Positions 17,324-26,607 of a stretch of DNA of 64,000 nucleotides are shown piece by piece. The position numbers were made by a program, and so were the translations under genes. The notes below the pieces were generated by a model, which searched no databases, was not told the origin of the DNA, and was given only the letters and a program-made list of their open reading frames with translations. The DNA lies in assembly GCF_004015185.1 (NCBI RefSeq), contig NZ_CP025746.1, forward strand, positions 4,977,776 through 5,041,775, read 5' to 3'. Within the stretch, counting starts at the first letter, position 1, and each line of letters begins with the position of its first letter. The DNA is from Clostridium manihotivorum (GTDB taxonomy: Bacteria; Bacillota; Clostridia; Clostridiales; Clostridiaceae).

Positions 17324-18292
17324 TTAAATCTCTACAAGCTGATTTATTACATTATAAACCTTATCTATATTCTTAGCCGCAGTATATTTACTTAAATACT
17401 CAACTGCGCTTTTTAATATCTCTATAAATTCATTTTTTCCCTGCCAGTTTTCTAATATAACCTCTAAAGGCACATCCTCAACCACTCTATTTAATGCAAA
17501 GAAAACAACACCAAGATCATCTACTGACCCAATAAAAGGCAGTTTATCTGGGATAAAATCAAAAGGTAAAGTAACATACGCCATAGAAGCTACAAGACTT
17601 ATTTTAGTCTTCTTAGGCACTCTCTTATCTTTTAATAACCTATATATCAATGCAACTATATCTGGTAGTATGAATATGTATTCAGAGTATTTCTCAAGCT
17701 TTTTAGGAAGCTTCTCAGCTACTTTATCTCTTTTCTCTGTATAACCATCTTTTACCTTCTCAATCTCTGATAAAACTATAGTCTGTGAAGAAGCTTCATC
17801 CTCAGCTATTGCTTCTTTTATATCCTCTGGCTCTTCTCCTATCCTCTTCATATCAATACTTGCAGAATCAATATCTGCCATAACAAAACCGTCTTTTAGG
17901 TTAAGCTTATTAATATTTAACTTAAGAAAAGGAACCAATCTCAAGATACTGTTTACATTTATCTTAACTATATTATCCTCTAAAGAGATACCCATATCCC
18001 CTAAACTTTTAAACGCAACCTTTAAAGCTAAGTTCTTTACAAAATTAAGTATACCTAACTTCATAACCTTAACGTTTGATATGTTTAAGGAAATAATATT
18101 ATCACTAACTCCATATATTTCAACTTTACCCTTAAACTTAATATTTACTATTTTCTTAAAGTTTCCCTCTACCTCTATAGTATCCCTTATTTCTATATTC
18201 TCAAAACTTAGTCCTTCAACTTTTACAAAATCACTTATTATAGACATTATATCTTGTCCACTTATTCTAGCTGTAACTTGAGAAATTTGCAT
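17324..18292 (-). CDS. DUF1232 (YkvA-like) domain protein
   Basis: 322 residues. The C-terminal third (about 205-285) is a DUF1232 domain: a hydrophobic segment, then KKTKISLVASMAYVTLPFDF and IPDKLPFIGSVDDLGV, the PxDxIPD...GxxDD signature of the family. The N-terminal 200 residues are beta-rich (alternating I/V and charged residues, several SISNV/LKV strands) and I do not recognise them; they resemble a lipid- or ligand-binding beta sheet of the DUF2993 kind, but this is weak. GAGGGGGAG precedes the ATG. It diverges from the FtsH-type gene. Function is unknown. Confidence 0.75.
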   Translation of the reverse strand: MQISQVTARISGQDIMSIISDFVKVEGLSFENIEIRDTIEVEGNFKKIVNIKFKGKVEIYGVSDNIISLNISNVKVMKLGILNFVKNLALKVAFKSLGDMGISLEDNIVKINVNSILRLVPFLKLNINKLNLKDGFVMADIDSASIDMKRIGEEPEDIKEAIAEDEASSQTIVLSEIEKVKDGYTEKRDKVAEKLPKKLEKYSEYIFILPDIVALIYRLLKDKRVPKKTKISLVASMAYVTLPFDFIPDKLPFIGSVDDLGVVFFALNRVVEDVPLEVILENWQGKNEFIEILKSAVEYLSKYTAAKNIDKVYNVINQLVEI

Positions 18293-18483
18293 TCCCGCTC
18301 CCCCTCTTAACCTATGTTAATCTAACTTTCATTCATCTATTCAGTATACATTATTTACTATATTTTTTAAAGCCAAATCCACCATAACTTACATTGGCAA
18401 AAGTTATGATTTTGATTAGACATAAGATTTTAAAAAAGTATAATTTAAATTATGATAAATGACTATGGGGTAGGGGGATACCA

Positions 18484-20253
18484 ATGAATAAATTAAAGAA
18501 CAAGATTATTATTGTTCCTATTATTACAGCAATAATGTCTTTATTTGCGTTAATCTTTTACACTTATTATTTGCCTAGTACAAAAATGGAGAAGAATTAT
18601 TCGGAATTTGTAAAGGACTTGGATTCAAGTACTGTTAGTAAGGTAAATATAAACGATTCAACAAAGCTTACAGTATACCTAAAAACTGGAGAAGTTTATA
18701 TGGTTGAAAATCCAAATAGTCCAACTTTAAAGGAAACTTTGCTTACTAAAGGCATAGATGTGAAGAGTTCACTTACAGCTCCACTAGAGAAAACCATTCC
18801 TTCAACAATATTAACTATATCTATTTTTTCTATAATATTGATATCAGTTTATAGCGGCAGAGTATCAACCTCTTCTATGACAGTGGTGGAAGGAGCTGAT
18901 GTTAAGGAAAATAATAAAAAAAGCTTTGGTTTTCACTCAATGGCAGGAAATGAGGAAGCTAAAGAAAGTGTTCAGGACATCGTAGACTTCTTAAAAAACC
19001 CAGAGAAATATCAAAAGTATGGTGCACGAATGCCAAAGGGAATAATACTATACGGGGAGCCTGGTACAGGAAAAACCCTTCTTGCAAAAGCAGTTGCAGG
19101 TGAAGCAAATGTACCGTTTTATGCTGTGAGTGGTTCTGACTTTGTTCAGATGTATGTAGGTGTAGGTGCTGCTAGAATAAGAAGTTTATTTAAAAAGGCT
19201 AAAGCTAACGGAAAAGCAGTTATATTTATTGATGAAATAGACGCTATAGGAAAAAGAAGAGATGGCGGTAAAGCCTCTGGAGGATCAGATGAAAGAGATC
19301 AAACGCTAAACGCTCTTCTCACAGAAATGTCTGGTTTCGGAGAACAAGAAGGTATAGTGATAATGGCTGCTACTAACAGATTAGATATCTTAGACCCAGC
19401 ACTATTACGACCTGGAAGGTTTGACAGACATGTAGAAGTTATACTACCTGATGTAAATGCAAGAGAAAAGATACTTAAATTATATTTTAAAAATAAACCA
19501 GTTAGTGACAATATTGACCTTAGAAACTGGGCAAACAAGACAACTTACTTTTCAGGCGCAAAGCTTGAAAGTCTAGTTAATGAAGCAGCTATATTGGCCG
19601 CTAAAGACAATGCTTCTAATATAAGTGAAATTCATATGGACAAAGCTTTTTCAATAGTTATCGCAGGTCATGAAAAAGCTGATAGAAGTTCCATAAGAGA
19701 AATAGATAGAAAGATTACTGCTTACCACGAATCAGGACATGCTATAATTTCTCTTATAAAACTTCCTGAGGAAAAAATATCTAAGGTAACGATTATTCCA
19801 ACTACAAAGGGGGCAGGCGGATATACTCTAACTATCCCCGAGGACTCTGCCTACAAGACTTATAGCTACCTAAGAAAGAGAATCATGGTTCTTCTTGGTG
19901 GTAGAGCTGCTGAGGAGATAATATTTGGCAGTGACAATATAACTACTGGTGCTTATAGTGATATAACTCATTCTACAAGCATGGCTAAGGATATGATATC
20001 TGAATATGGAATGGGTAAAAACTTAGGCTTACTTAAGATATCAAGTCTTGGAGAACTTGCTAATTCCTGTGGAACTTCTGTTGTGGAAGAGTGTAAGGCA
20101 ATGATAGACGAATTGTACGAGGAAACTAAGCAGATATTGCTTGATAATATTGATAGGCTTCACAGTATGTCTCTATACCTTCTTGAAAATGAAACCCTAT
20201 TTGAAGAAGACCTTGCTCGCGAAATGAGTAGTGATAAAGCACTTCAATCTTAA
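18484..20253 (+). CDS. ftsH: FtsH-type membrane ATP-dependent zinc protease
   Basis: 589 residues. Transmembrane helices at about 9-29 and 104-125 flank a small extracytoplasmic domain. The AAA+ module has Walker A GEPGTGKT (191-198), Walker [15 protein letters not shown] (about 246-259) and the second region of homology ending [13 protein letters not shown]. The peptidase domain has HESGH (H415, E416, H419), with the third zinc ligand expected in [12 protein letters not shown]. FtsH extracts and degrades membrane and short-lived cytoplasmic proteins. At 589 residues it is somewhat short at the C-terminus, and the gene stands alone rather than beside tilS/hpt, so it may be a second FtsH paralogue. 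Ribosome site is GGGGGA. Confidence 0.93.
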   Translation: MNKLKNKIIIVPIITAIMSLFALIFYTYYLPSTKMEKNYSEFVKDLDSSTVSKVNINDSTKLTVYLKTGEVYMVENPNSPTLKETLLTKGIDVKSSLTAPLEKTIPSTILTISIFSIILISVYSGRVSTSSMTVVEGADVKENNKKSFGFHSMAGNEEAKESVQDIVDFLKNPEKYQKYGARMPKGIILYGEPGTGKTLLAKAVAGEANVPFYAVSGSDFVQMYVGVGAARIRSLFKKAKANGKAVIFIDEIDAIGKRRDGGKASGGSDERDQTLNALLTEMSGFGEQEGIVIMAATNRLDILDPALLRPGRFDRHVEVILPDVNAREKILKLYFKNKPVSDNIDLRNWANKTTYFSGAKLESLVNEAAILAAKDNASNISEIHMDKAFSIVIAGHEKADRSSIREIDRKITAYHESGHAIISLIKLPEEKISKVTIIPTTKGAGGYTLTIPEDSAYKTYSYLRKRIMVLLGGRAAEEIIFGSDNITTGAYSDITHSTSMAKDMISEYGMGKNLGLLKISSLGELANSCGTSVVEECKAMIDELYEETKQILLDNIDRLHSMSLYLLENETLFEEDLAREMSSDKALQS

Positions 20254-20263
20254 CATTATATTT

Positions 20264-20295
20264 AAACCTCCTCTTCTTCACGAGGAGGTTTTTTT
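20264..20295 (+). terminator. Terminator of the ftsH-type gene
   Basis: AAACCTCCTC and GAGGAGGTTT pair over 10 bp with a TTCTTCAC loop, followed by seven T on the plus strand, 11 bp past the stop. Confidence 0.92.
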
Positions 20296-20489
20296 ACTAT
20301 TTATAAAAGTATATTTTTTGTTAGCCAAACCTAGTAATTTCAGAGGTCTATAAGAGTTATTTAGGAGAAGCAGTAAAAAAACAAATCTGATTTACATGAC
20401 ATATTCTCATCATATACACTGGGATAGTAACATTTCGCATAGTAAACACCCAACTTTATTTTGCAAACTATACCCGCCTTATAAATAGT

Positions 20490-20512
20490 AAAAAAGGACA
20501 TTACTGTCCTCT
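20490..20512 (-). terminator. Probable terminator of the rhomboid gene
   Basis: AGGACA/TGTCCT stem with a GTAA loop, followed on the minus strand by six T. It lies about 110 bp past the stop of the rhomboid gene. The stretch 20296-20489 between this and the ftsH terminator holds nothing I can support. Confidence 0.6.
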
Positions 20513-20619
20513 ATGATTGCTGATATCTTCTTATATACTTGTAATGGCGCTTCAGCTACTTTCATACAGTATAAAGCCTTAGTTTTAACAACATTATTTA
20601 ACAGCACATGATATTAAAA

Positions 20620-21591
20620 CTATGCCTGCTTTAACCTTCTTCTATCATATATCAGGAATGAAATAATTATTCCCCCTAGTAAACCTCCAAAGTGGCCAAA
20701 GTTATCTATGTTAGGAGTAGATATCCCAATCAAAACATTTAAGCCTATAACAGTGACCATCTCTCTTAAAAAGCCCTTTCCAATCTTATCTTTCTCTGTT
20801 AATCCAAATACAACTGCCGCTCCTAAAAGTCCAAATATTGCACCGGAAGCTCCTACAGATACCCCATAAGAAAATATATAACTTGTAAGAGTGGATAAGA
20901 TTCCAGCGACAAAATATATAACTAAATATCTCCACTTTCCATATATCATTTCTATCATATTACCTAAACCATAAAGTGCGTACATGTTGAAAGCAATATG
21001 CATTAACCCTCCATGTAAGAACATAGCTGTTACCAATCTGTAGTACTGCCCTGCTTGTATAAGATCATTTTGCTTAGCTCCAAAATACACAAGCACATAA
21101 CCGTTTATATCAAAAAAATCCCCTGATGCCAAAGCTGTTATTATGAACATAACTATATTTATAGCAATAAGTACAAAGGTTATCTTTGACTTTCCAGAAA
21201 AGTTAAATTTGTTTTGAGTACCGCCATTCATTTCTTTTATGCAGTTAACAACAAACTCTCCATTCCTTTCAAATCTTAGTACTTGATTATTATTTTTATC
21301 ATATATAACTCTGGAATAAAATCTCTCCTCGTTATTGTTATAATTGCCTTCTGTTATAACTACATTTATTAAAGTAAAAGCTTCCCCTCTTTGCCTCAAA
21401 TAATATCCTGCATACTCTGCACTAACTTCCTCATAACTCTCCTCTGAAACAATTACTGCATATACTCCATTATCAATATCTCTAATGGCAATCCATCTTT
21501 TCGTATTCATCGGTACACAGTCATATTCTTCTATAAAAAACCCTTGTTTCTGTACTAAATATTGCAGTACTGAGTTTTCATCAATTTTCAT
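20620..21591 (-). CDS. Rhomboid-family intramembrane serine protease
   Basis: 323 residues. A soluble N-terminal domain of about 130 residues precedes six to seven membrane helices. The rhomboid signatures are all present: GGLMHIAFNMYALYGLG in helix 2 with the oxyanion-site His/Asn, nucleophile Ser in GASGAIFG (S249) and general base His in NFGHFGGL (H300). It cleaves membrane-embedded segments of other proteins. The cytosolic N-terminal domain is longer than in GlpG and resembles that of YqgP-type Firmicute rhomboids; YqgP links to manganese/magnesium transporter turnover, but nothing here tests that. AAGGAG precedes the ATG. Confidence 0.92.
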   Translation of the reverse strand: MKIDENSVLQYLVQKQGFFIEEYDCVPMNTKRWIAIRDIDNGVYAVIVSEESYEEVSAEYAGYYLRQRGEAFTLINVVITEGNYNNNEERFYSRVIYDKNNNQVLRFERNGEFVVNCIKEMNGGTQNKFNFSGKSKITFVLIAINIVMFIITALASGDFFDINGYVLVYFGAKQNDLIQAGQYYRLVTAMFLHGGLMHIAFNMYALYGLGNMIEMIYGKWRYLVIYFVAGILSTLTSYIFSYGVSVGASGAIFGLLGAAVVFGLTEKDKIGKGFLREMVTVIGLNVLIGISTPNIDNFGHFGGLLGGIIISFLIYDRRRLKQA

Positions 21592-21680
21592 ATTTTTCTC
21601 CTTAACAATTCAACTTATAATTCTCATCTTCAAAAGTAATACTATTTTGCATAATATTAATATCTAAACTATACTTCTTT

Positions 21681-21735
21681 ATCTAAGCCTCGGATGACTG
21701 ACCGCTTAATTTAAACAAGGTACTTTAACATCGCC
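21681..21735 (-). repeat. Family IV solo end
   Basis: ATCTAAGCCTCGGATGACTG followed by ACCGCTTAATTTAAACAAGG and TACTTTAACATCGCC. It matches the right end of the relic at 60015-60069 closely (ATCTAAGCATCGGATGACTG; TTAATTTCAAC; TTAACAGAGCC). No matching left end is visible nearby, so it appears to be a solo remnant of an insertion element. Confidence 0.6.
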
Positions 21736-21752
21736 TTTTTTTATTATATACA

Positions 21753-21782
21753 TAAAAAGGATTGCCTAAGCAACCCTTTTTG
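21753..21782 (-). terminator. Terminator of pepF
   Basis: AAAAAGGATTGC and GCAACCCTTTTT form a stem with one mismatch and a CTAA loop. It is roughly symmetrical and lies 60 bp past the pepF stop. Confidence 0.75.
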
Positions 21783-21842
21783 GTCTATAGAAAAATAAAG
21801 TTATATTCTAACACAATATTTTTAAAATTTAATTTTAAATAA

Positions 21843-23642
21843 CTATATTAACTCTTCTAGCATATCTAAAAGTTCATTAAATCTATTCACTGTAGCTTCA
21901 AGTGGGGCTGGAGTTGTCATATCTACTCCCGCTTTCTGAAGTACGTTTATTGGATAGTCTGAACCGCCTGCTTTTAAGAAACCTTTATACTTTTCAACAG
22001 CTGTTTCCCCATTTTCTAATATGTTTTTAGCAAAAGCAGATGCAGCTGCGTAGCCAGTAGCATATTGATAAACATAGAAATCTCTATAGAAGTGAGGTAT
22101 TCTTGCCCACTCAATATCAATTTCCTCATCAACCACCATGTCTGGACCAAAATATCTTGTATTTAAATCATGCCATAAACTATTGAACTCTTTAGCAGTT
22201 AATGCCTCTCCTTGTTCAACTAATTCATGAGTTTTAAGTTCAAACTCTGCAAACATAAGCTGTCTAAATACAGTGGTCCTTATCTGCTCTAACTCTTGAT
22301 TAACAAGGTAAAGCTTCTTATTCTTATCTTGCTCTTTATCAATCAAATGATGTATTAGAATTATCTCATTTGTTGTAGAAGCAACTTCTGCACAGAATAA
22401 AGTGTAGTTTGAATAGATGTATGGTTGATTCTTAGAAGAATAATAAGTATGGATCGAATGGCCCATTTCGTGAGCTAGTGTTGAAACATCATTTAATGAA
22501 TAATTATAGTTTAAAAGCACATAAGGCATTGTATCATAGGTTCCACTAGAATAAGCTCCGCCTCTTTTACCTTTATTCTCAAACACGTCAATCCATCCAC
22601 TGGCAATTCCTTCTTGGAATATTCCTAGGTACTCTGCACCTAGAGGATTCAACCCTTCTGTTACCATATCTACCGCTTTATCATACTCTATACGTTCCTT
22701 CTCTATATCAACTACTGGAACATATAGATCATACATATGAATTTCATCTAAACCTAAAAGCTTTTTCTTTAAAGTAACATATCTATGCAGTGAGTTTAGG
22801 TTATTATTAATAGTGTCAACAGAGTTCTTATATACTTCTAGTGGTATATCATTAGGGTTCAAAGACGCATCTAATGCACTTGCATACTTTCTAACTCTTG
22901 CATTAAATATAAAATTCTTTATTGAAGAAGACAATGAAGCTGATAAAGTATTCTCTAGTCCCTTATATTCATTGAATAAAGCTTTGAAAGCAGCTTCTCT
23001 TACGCTTCTATCCTTACTCTTTATAAAACTAGAATAATTACCTTCTGTAAGCTCTACATCATCTCCATCCTCGTCTTTTATGACAGGGAAAGTCATGTCT
23101 GCATTGGTAAGCATATTAAATATATTTGAAGGTGCATCTAGGCAGTCAGAAACTGAAGCTAGAACCTCTTCCATTTCCTTGGTAAGTATATGTGGCTTTT
23201 CTTTTAAAATATTTTTTAATAGGAAATCATATACCTTAAGTTCAGAATTCTCTTCTAAAAACTTTTCTATTGTTCCATCAGGTAAGGATAATAACTCAGG
23301 TTCAAAGAAAGCTAAGTAGCTAGCAAGTTCAGCAAAATATGAATCTATCTTACTTTTTAAAGTTTGGAACTCAGGATTAGAAGTATCTTCATCAGCTCTC
23401 AAATGAGCATATATCATGAGTTTCTCTGCTTTCCTTACTATCTCTTCGTTAAGCTTTAAAAAGTTCTCTAGCTCCTTACTACTATTTAACTTTCCTTCAT
23501 AAGTCCTAGTCTCTAAAGCTTCCTCTTTTAAGCTCTTAAAATCAGCTTCCCACTGCTCTGTGCTATTATATATCTTTTCAACCTTCCATTTATGTTTTAA
23601 ATCAATTTCATCTCTTTTTTTAAGACTTTTTACTTCTCCCAT
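21843..23642 (-). CDS. pepF: Oligoendopeptidase F (M3 family)
   Basis: 599 residues from ATG 23642, which has GAGGAG nine bases upstream; an in-frame TTG at 23651 is less likely. It is a cytoplasmic zinc metallopeptidase that cuts oligopeptides. The zinc site LAHEMGHSIHTYYS lies near residue 390 and the downstream Glu ligand in the following helix (YTLFCAEVASTTNE). The N-terminal helical half is typical of M3B PepF (KWKVEKIYNS, LMIYAHLRADEDT). The full family length is kept. It follows the 132-residue gene by 45 bp, so the two may be co-transcribed. Confidence 0.95.
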   Translation of the reverse strand: MGEVKSLKKRDEIDLKHKWKVEKIYNSTEQWEADFKSLKEEALETRTYEGKLNSSKELENFLKLNEEIVRKAEKLMIYAHLRADEDTSNPEFQTLKSKIDSYFAELASYLAFFEPELLSLPDGTIEKFLEENSELKVYDFLLKNILKEKPHILTKEMEEVLASVSDCLDAPSNIFNMLTNADMTFPVIKDEDGDDVELTEGNYSSFIKSKDRSVREAAFKALFNEYKGLENTLSASLSSSIKNFIFNARVRKYASALDASLNPNDIPLEVYKNSVDTINNNLNSLHRYVTLKKKLLGLDEIHMYDLYVPVVDIEKERIEYDKAVDMVTEGLNPLGAEYLGIFQEGIASGWIDVFENKGKRGGAYSSGTYDTMPYVLLNYNYSLNDVSTLAHEMGHSIHTYYSSKNQPYIYSNYTLFCAEVASTTNEIILIHHLIDKEQDKNKKLYLVNQELEQIRTTVFRQLMFAEFELKTHELVEQGEALTAKEFNSLWHDLNTRYFGPDMVVDEEIDIEWARIPHFYRDFYVYQYATGYAAASAFAKNILENGETAVEKYKGFLKAGGSDYPINVLQKAGVDMTTPAPLEATVNRFNELLDMLEELI

Positions 23643-23687
23643 ATATAACAACTCCTCTCAAAATTTATACCTTTTATCTATAATCAA

Positions 23688-24086
23688 TTATTTATATTCT
23701 TCTTCTTTCCCTTTAATATCCTCGAAAACCTTCTCTATCTTCTCTTTTATTATGGTACATAGCTCATTAATCACTGCTCTAGTTTCTTCGTGATCCTTAT
23801 CATAAGGGAACTTTACAAGCCAAGTTGGATTGTATTCATCATCTTTTTCCTTTATATCATACCCAATCTCTTCAAAAGCTTCGATTTCAAAAAGATCGTA
23901 TATCGCTGAATATTCCCATTCTTCTACATCTCTATTCGTATCAAAATATAGACTTACTTCATTGTCTATGCAATATAATTTTGTAACATATATAGCACCG
24001 TCATTTACAGCATAGCTTCCTAATTCACTTATTATGTTTCCTGTCTCTTTATCTTTTTCTATTAATACTAATGATGAAAAATCCAT
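23688..24086 (-). CDS. Conserved-looking acidic hypothetical protein
   Basis: 132 residues, acidic, with a beta-rich first half (SSLVLIEKDKETGNI, GAIYVTKLYCI, VSLYFDT) and a helical C-terminus. It looks like a small cytoplasmic alpha/beta protein; a clostridial DUF6762-type family is possible, but I cannot confirm it. AAGGAAG lies 6 bases before the ATG. It stands directly upstream of pepF on the same strand. Confidence 0.75.
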   Translation of the reverse strand: MDFSSLVLIEKDKETGNIISELGSYAVNDGAIYVTKLYCIDNEVSLYFDTNRDVEEWEYSAIYDLFEIEAFEEIGYDIKEKDDEYNPTWLVKFPYDKDHEETRAVINELCTIIKEKIEKVFEDIKGKEEEYK

Positions 24087-24639
24087 AATGTTCTTCCTTT
24101 CAGAATGTAAAAAATTATAAATATATTATATTGTTATAATAACCACTTTTTCAAGTAATCTCATACATTTTCTTAAAATAAATCCTTTTATATGTTCTAA
24201 AAAGCTATTTTACTTATGTTATTGGATTTAACCATTAATGCATCCTGTTTAAATTAAGCTTTTAGTCATCCCATGCTTTATTTTATACAAAGAAAAAATA
24301 TATTTTTATCTATATGAATAAACTATCCTTAAATTATTTTATCCATTAATTTTTTCAACTATGAATCATATTTTAAAGAAATCTATGCCTTTATTTATTT
24401 TACATAATTTGGTAATATATCTTTGTCGCTTTAATTTTATTAGTTACTAGGACAGAATAAATCTTTCTCCTAGCGGATATAATTCTTCAATTTGAAATTT
24501 ATCTTTCTAACTCCTCTTGGTTCAGGAGAATATTTTAAAAATATATTTTTTATTTACGAAGCGGTAAGCCTATATAAATTATTAATAAAAAATCCAAAGA
24601 AGTTTAATGTTTCAGAAATAGCCATAAGTGGAGGTTAAA
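24087..24639. other. Long AT-rich intergenic region between divergent genes
   Basis: About 550 bp. Apart from the family III repeat at 24476-24570 I see no gene, hairpin with a T run or recognisable regulatory motif. It must contain promoters for both flanking genes. Confidence 0.5.
24476..24570. repeat. Family III palindromic repeat, long form (diverged)
   Basis: GATATAATTCTTCAATTTGA ... CTCCTCTTGGTTCAGGAGAA ... ACGAAGCGGTAAGCC. It aligns along its length with the copy at 46541-46638 (CACTTCAATCCGA, AACTCCTCTGGATTCTGAG, ATGAAGCGGTATATC). Confidence 0.55.
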
Positions 24640-25014
24640 ATGAAAAATACATCTTTATCAAAAAAACGTCAAAAAGCAAACATAAGAAAAATATCAATTG
24701 TATCTCTAATAATAGTAATTATATTAGTCTTAATTAGAATTAATTATGTAAATTCTAGGTGTAAGGATATAAATTACGCTATAGACTACTATATGACAAG
24801 TGGTATTTTCAATAATAATAAGGTACTTGCGGTTAACGGAATGAAGCTTACATTTTCTGATGATAATAAAACTATAGCTGAAGTAAGCGGTCTTTATTAT
24901 GAAGCCCCTCACTTTAGGAAAAAATATCAGATTTCACTTTCTAAAAATAAGGGCAAAATGTGGACTTTAGATTATATAAAGGATATTACGGATGATATTA
25001 ACAAAAACAATTAA
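24640..25014 (+). CDS. Small single-pass membrane protein of unknown function
   Basis: 124 residues from ATG 24640 (GGAGG five bases upstream; the in-frame GTG at 24628 would include the ribosome site). A very basic N-terminus (SLSKKRQKANIRK) and one transmembrane segment (about 20-38, ISIVSLIIVIILVLIRI) precede an 85-residue extracytoplasmic domain with alternating strands (KVLAVNGMKLTFSDDNKTIA). No lipobox and no family recognised. The domain resembles small DUF4440/NTF2-like or lipoprotein-like folds only vaguely. It lies 100 bp before the metal ABC transporter, beyond that operon's own promoter. Confidence 0.7.
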   Translation: MKNTSLSKKRQKANIRKISIVSLIIVIILVLIRINYVNSRCKDINYAIDYYMTSGIFNNNKVLAVNGMKLTFSDDNKTIAEVSGLYYEAPHFRKKYQISLSKNKGKMWTLDYIKDITDDINKNN

Positions 25015-25053
25015 AAATTTTTATACATTTCAAGTTTTTATCTTGTCCTTTTA

Positions 25054-25083
25054 TTGCAAACCATTTGCATTTAGTTGTATAAT
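25054..25083 (+). promoter_or_regulatory. Promoter with overlapping palindromic operator before the metal ABC genes
   Basis: -35 TTGCAA (25054-25059), 18-bp spacer, -10 TATAAT (25078-25083). The -35 is overlapped by a perfect inverted repeat TGCAAA-CCA-TTTGCA (25055-25069). A dyad in this place is a likely repressor site, and a metal-dependent repressor is the natural candidate. It does not match the Bacillus Zur or MntR or the AdcR consensus that I know. Confidence 0.6.
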
Positions 25084-25115
25084 AAAGTTTAGATTATAAA
25101 ACGGAGCTGATAAAT

Positions 25116-25796
25116 TTGATAAATATAAAGGATTTGTGTTTTTCATATACAGGAAAAGAACCGTATATTTTAAACAATATAAACTTGAATATCCCGAAGG
25201 GTACCTTTGTTTCAGTAATAGGTCCAAATGGTAGTTCTAAGACTACCTTGGTTAAGTTAATGTTGAATCAACTTTCCCCTACAAAGGGTAGCATAAAACT
25301 TTCAACAAACAAAATAGGATATGTGCCCCAAAAAGTAGACAGTTTTAATTCACAGTTTGCGATAACAGTAAAAGAAGTACTGTCCTGTCATGCTAACGCA
25401 CTAAAAATAAGTGATAAAGCTTCAATTAATAAGGCTTTAGAAAAAGTTAATATGCTTAAGTACTCCAATAAACTTATTGGCGCCCTTTCTGGCGGCCAGC
25501 AGCAAAAGATATTTATATCTAGAGCTCTTATGGGAGAACCAGAACTTCTATTTTTAGATGAATTGAGCACTGGAGTAGATCACTTATCTCAAAAAGAGAT
25601 ATACGAGTTAATTAGGAAATTAAACCAGGAGCATAATATAACAGTAATTTCTGTAGAGCATAATCTTAGAATGGCTGTGGAGTATTCTACTCATATTCTT
25701 GAATTATACGAAGGTTCTGCAACCCTATACAATGTAAATGAATATAAAAAAATAATAAATGATAGTAAAATTTACTTGGATAGGAAGGTAGAATAG
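25116..25796 (+). CDS. Metal (Zn/Mn-type) ABC transporter ATP-binding protein
   Basis: 226 residues, ZnuC/AdcC/MntB-like. It energises uptake of zinc or manganese. Walker A is GPNGSSKTT (36-44), with Ser in place of the usual second Gly. The signature is LSGGQQQ, Walker B is LLFLDELSTGVD (Leu where Pro is usual) and the switch His is in VISVEHNLR. Translation starts at TTG 25116, with GGAG eight bases upstream; no better start exists. The permease follows after one base, so they are co-translated. No binding-protein gene is adjacent. The metal cannot be told from the sequence. Confidence 0.88.
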   Translation: MINIKDLCFSYTGKEPYILNNINLNIPKGTFVSVIGPNGSSKTTLVKLMLNQLSPTKGSIKLSTNKIGYVPQKVDSFNSQFAITVKEVLSCHANALKISDKASINKALEKVNMLKYSNKLIGALSGGQQQKIFISRALMGEPELLFLDELSTGVDHLSQKEIYELIRKLNQEHNITVISVEHNLRMAVEYSTHILELYEGSATLYNVNEYKKIINDSKIYLDRKVE

Positions 25797-25797
25797 T

Positions 25798-26586
25798 ATG
25801 TTTGAATTCGAATTTATGAGGAATGCCTTTCTAGCAGGGATTATGATTTCTCTTTTATGTCCTTGCATAGGTTTATTCTTAGTGTTAAAGAGATATTCCA
25901 TGATTGGAGATACGCTTTCTCATTCTTCCTTTGCAGGAGTTGCAATAGGTTTAGTCTTTGGCTTTAATCCAATTATTACTGCATTTATATTTACCTCAGT
26001 ATGTGCTATTGTCATAGAACTGTTAAGAGATTACTTTAAAAAATACGCTGAGCTTGTAATGTCTATAATCTTAACACTGAGTCTAGGCATAGCCATTGTG
26101 CTTATTAGCACCGGTAAGGCTAGTGCTAAGGTTAATAGTTATCTATTTGGAAGTATCTTAACCGTTTCAAAAAGCGATCTTACACTTATTGTTATCATAG
26201 GTATAATTTGCTTTGCAACTATTGCATTATTATATAAAAAATTAATTTATACTACTTTTGATGAAGAAGGTGCCAAGGTTTCTGGAATTAATGTTAAGCT
26301 TATAAATTATATTTTCACTTTGATAGTAGGTGCTACAATATCTGTTTCAATCAGAGTTATGGGCATCCTGGTTATATCATCTATTATTGTAGTGCCAGTG
26401 GCAACAGCTATGCAATTGAAGAAAGGCTTTTCATTAACATTAGTATTTTCAATGCTTTTCGGTTTTATAGATATATTAGTTGGACTTTTCGCTTCATACA
26501 TATATAACTCTGCTCCAGGGGGAACCATAGCATTAACATCAGTAGCTTTATTGATAATTGTCCTTATATTGTTTAAGAGAGAATAA
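25798..26586 (+). CDS. Metal (Zn/Mn-type) ABC transporter permease
   Basis: 262 residues with eight or nine hydrophobic helices, ABC-3 family (ZnuB/AdcB). Typical segments: FMRNAFLAGIMISLLCPCIG at the N-terminus, GDTLSHSSFAGVAIG (the conserved family motif after helix 2) and ISVSIRVMGILVISS near the coupling helix. It forms the membrane channel for the ATPase encoded directly upstream. birA follows 21 bp downstream, so the three genes may share a transcript. Confidence 0.9.
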   Translation: MFEFEFMRNAFLAGIMISLLCPCIGLFLVLKRYSMIGDTLSHSSFAGVAIGLVFGFNPIITAFIFTSVCAIVIELLRDYFKKYAELVMSIILTLSLGIAIVLISTGKASAKVNSYLFGSILTVSKSDLTLIVIIGIICFATIALLYKKLIYTTFDEEGAKVSGINVKLINYIFTLIVGATISVSIRVMGILVISSIIVVPVATAMQLKKGFSLTLVFSMLFGFIDILVGLFASYIYNSAPGGTIALTSVALLIIVLILFKRE

Positions 26587-26607
26587 TTTTTAGAATTTAG
26601 GTGTTAT

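Noticed and set aside
20513-20600. 27-codon frame on the minus strand after the rhomboid gene
   Set aside because: No ribosome site, runs through a terminator hairpin and has no recognisable composition.
25116-25796. Metal ABC ATPase considered a pseudogene because of the altered Walker A and B neighbours
   Set aside because: The essential Lys, Thr, Asp, Glu and His residues are all present, and the frame is intact and coupled to the permease.
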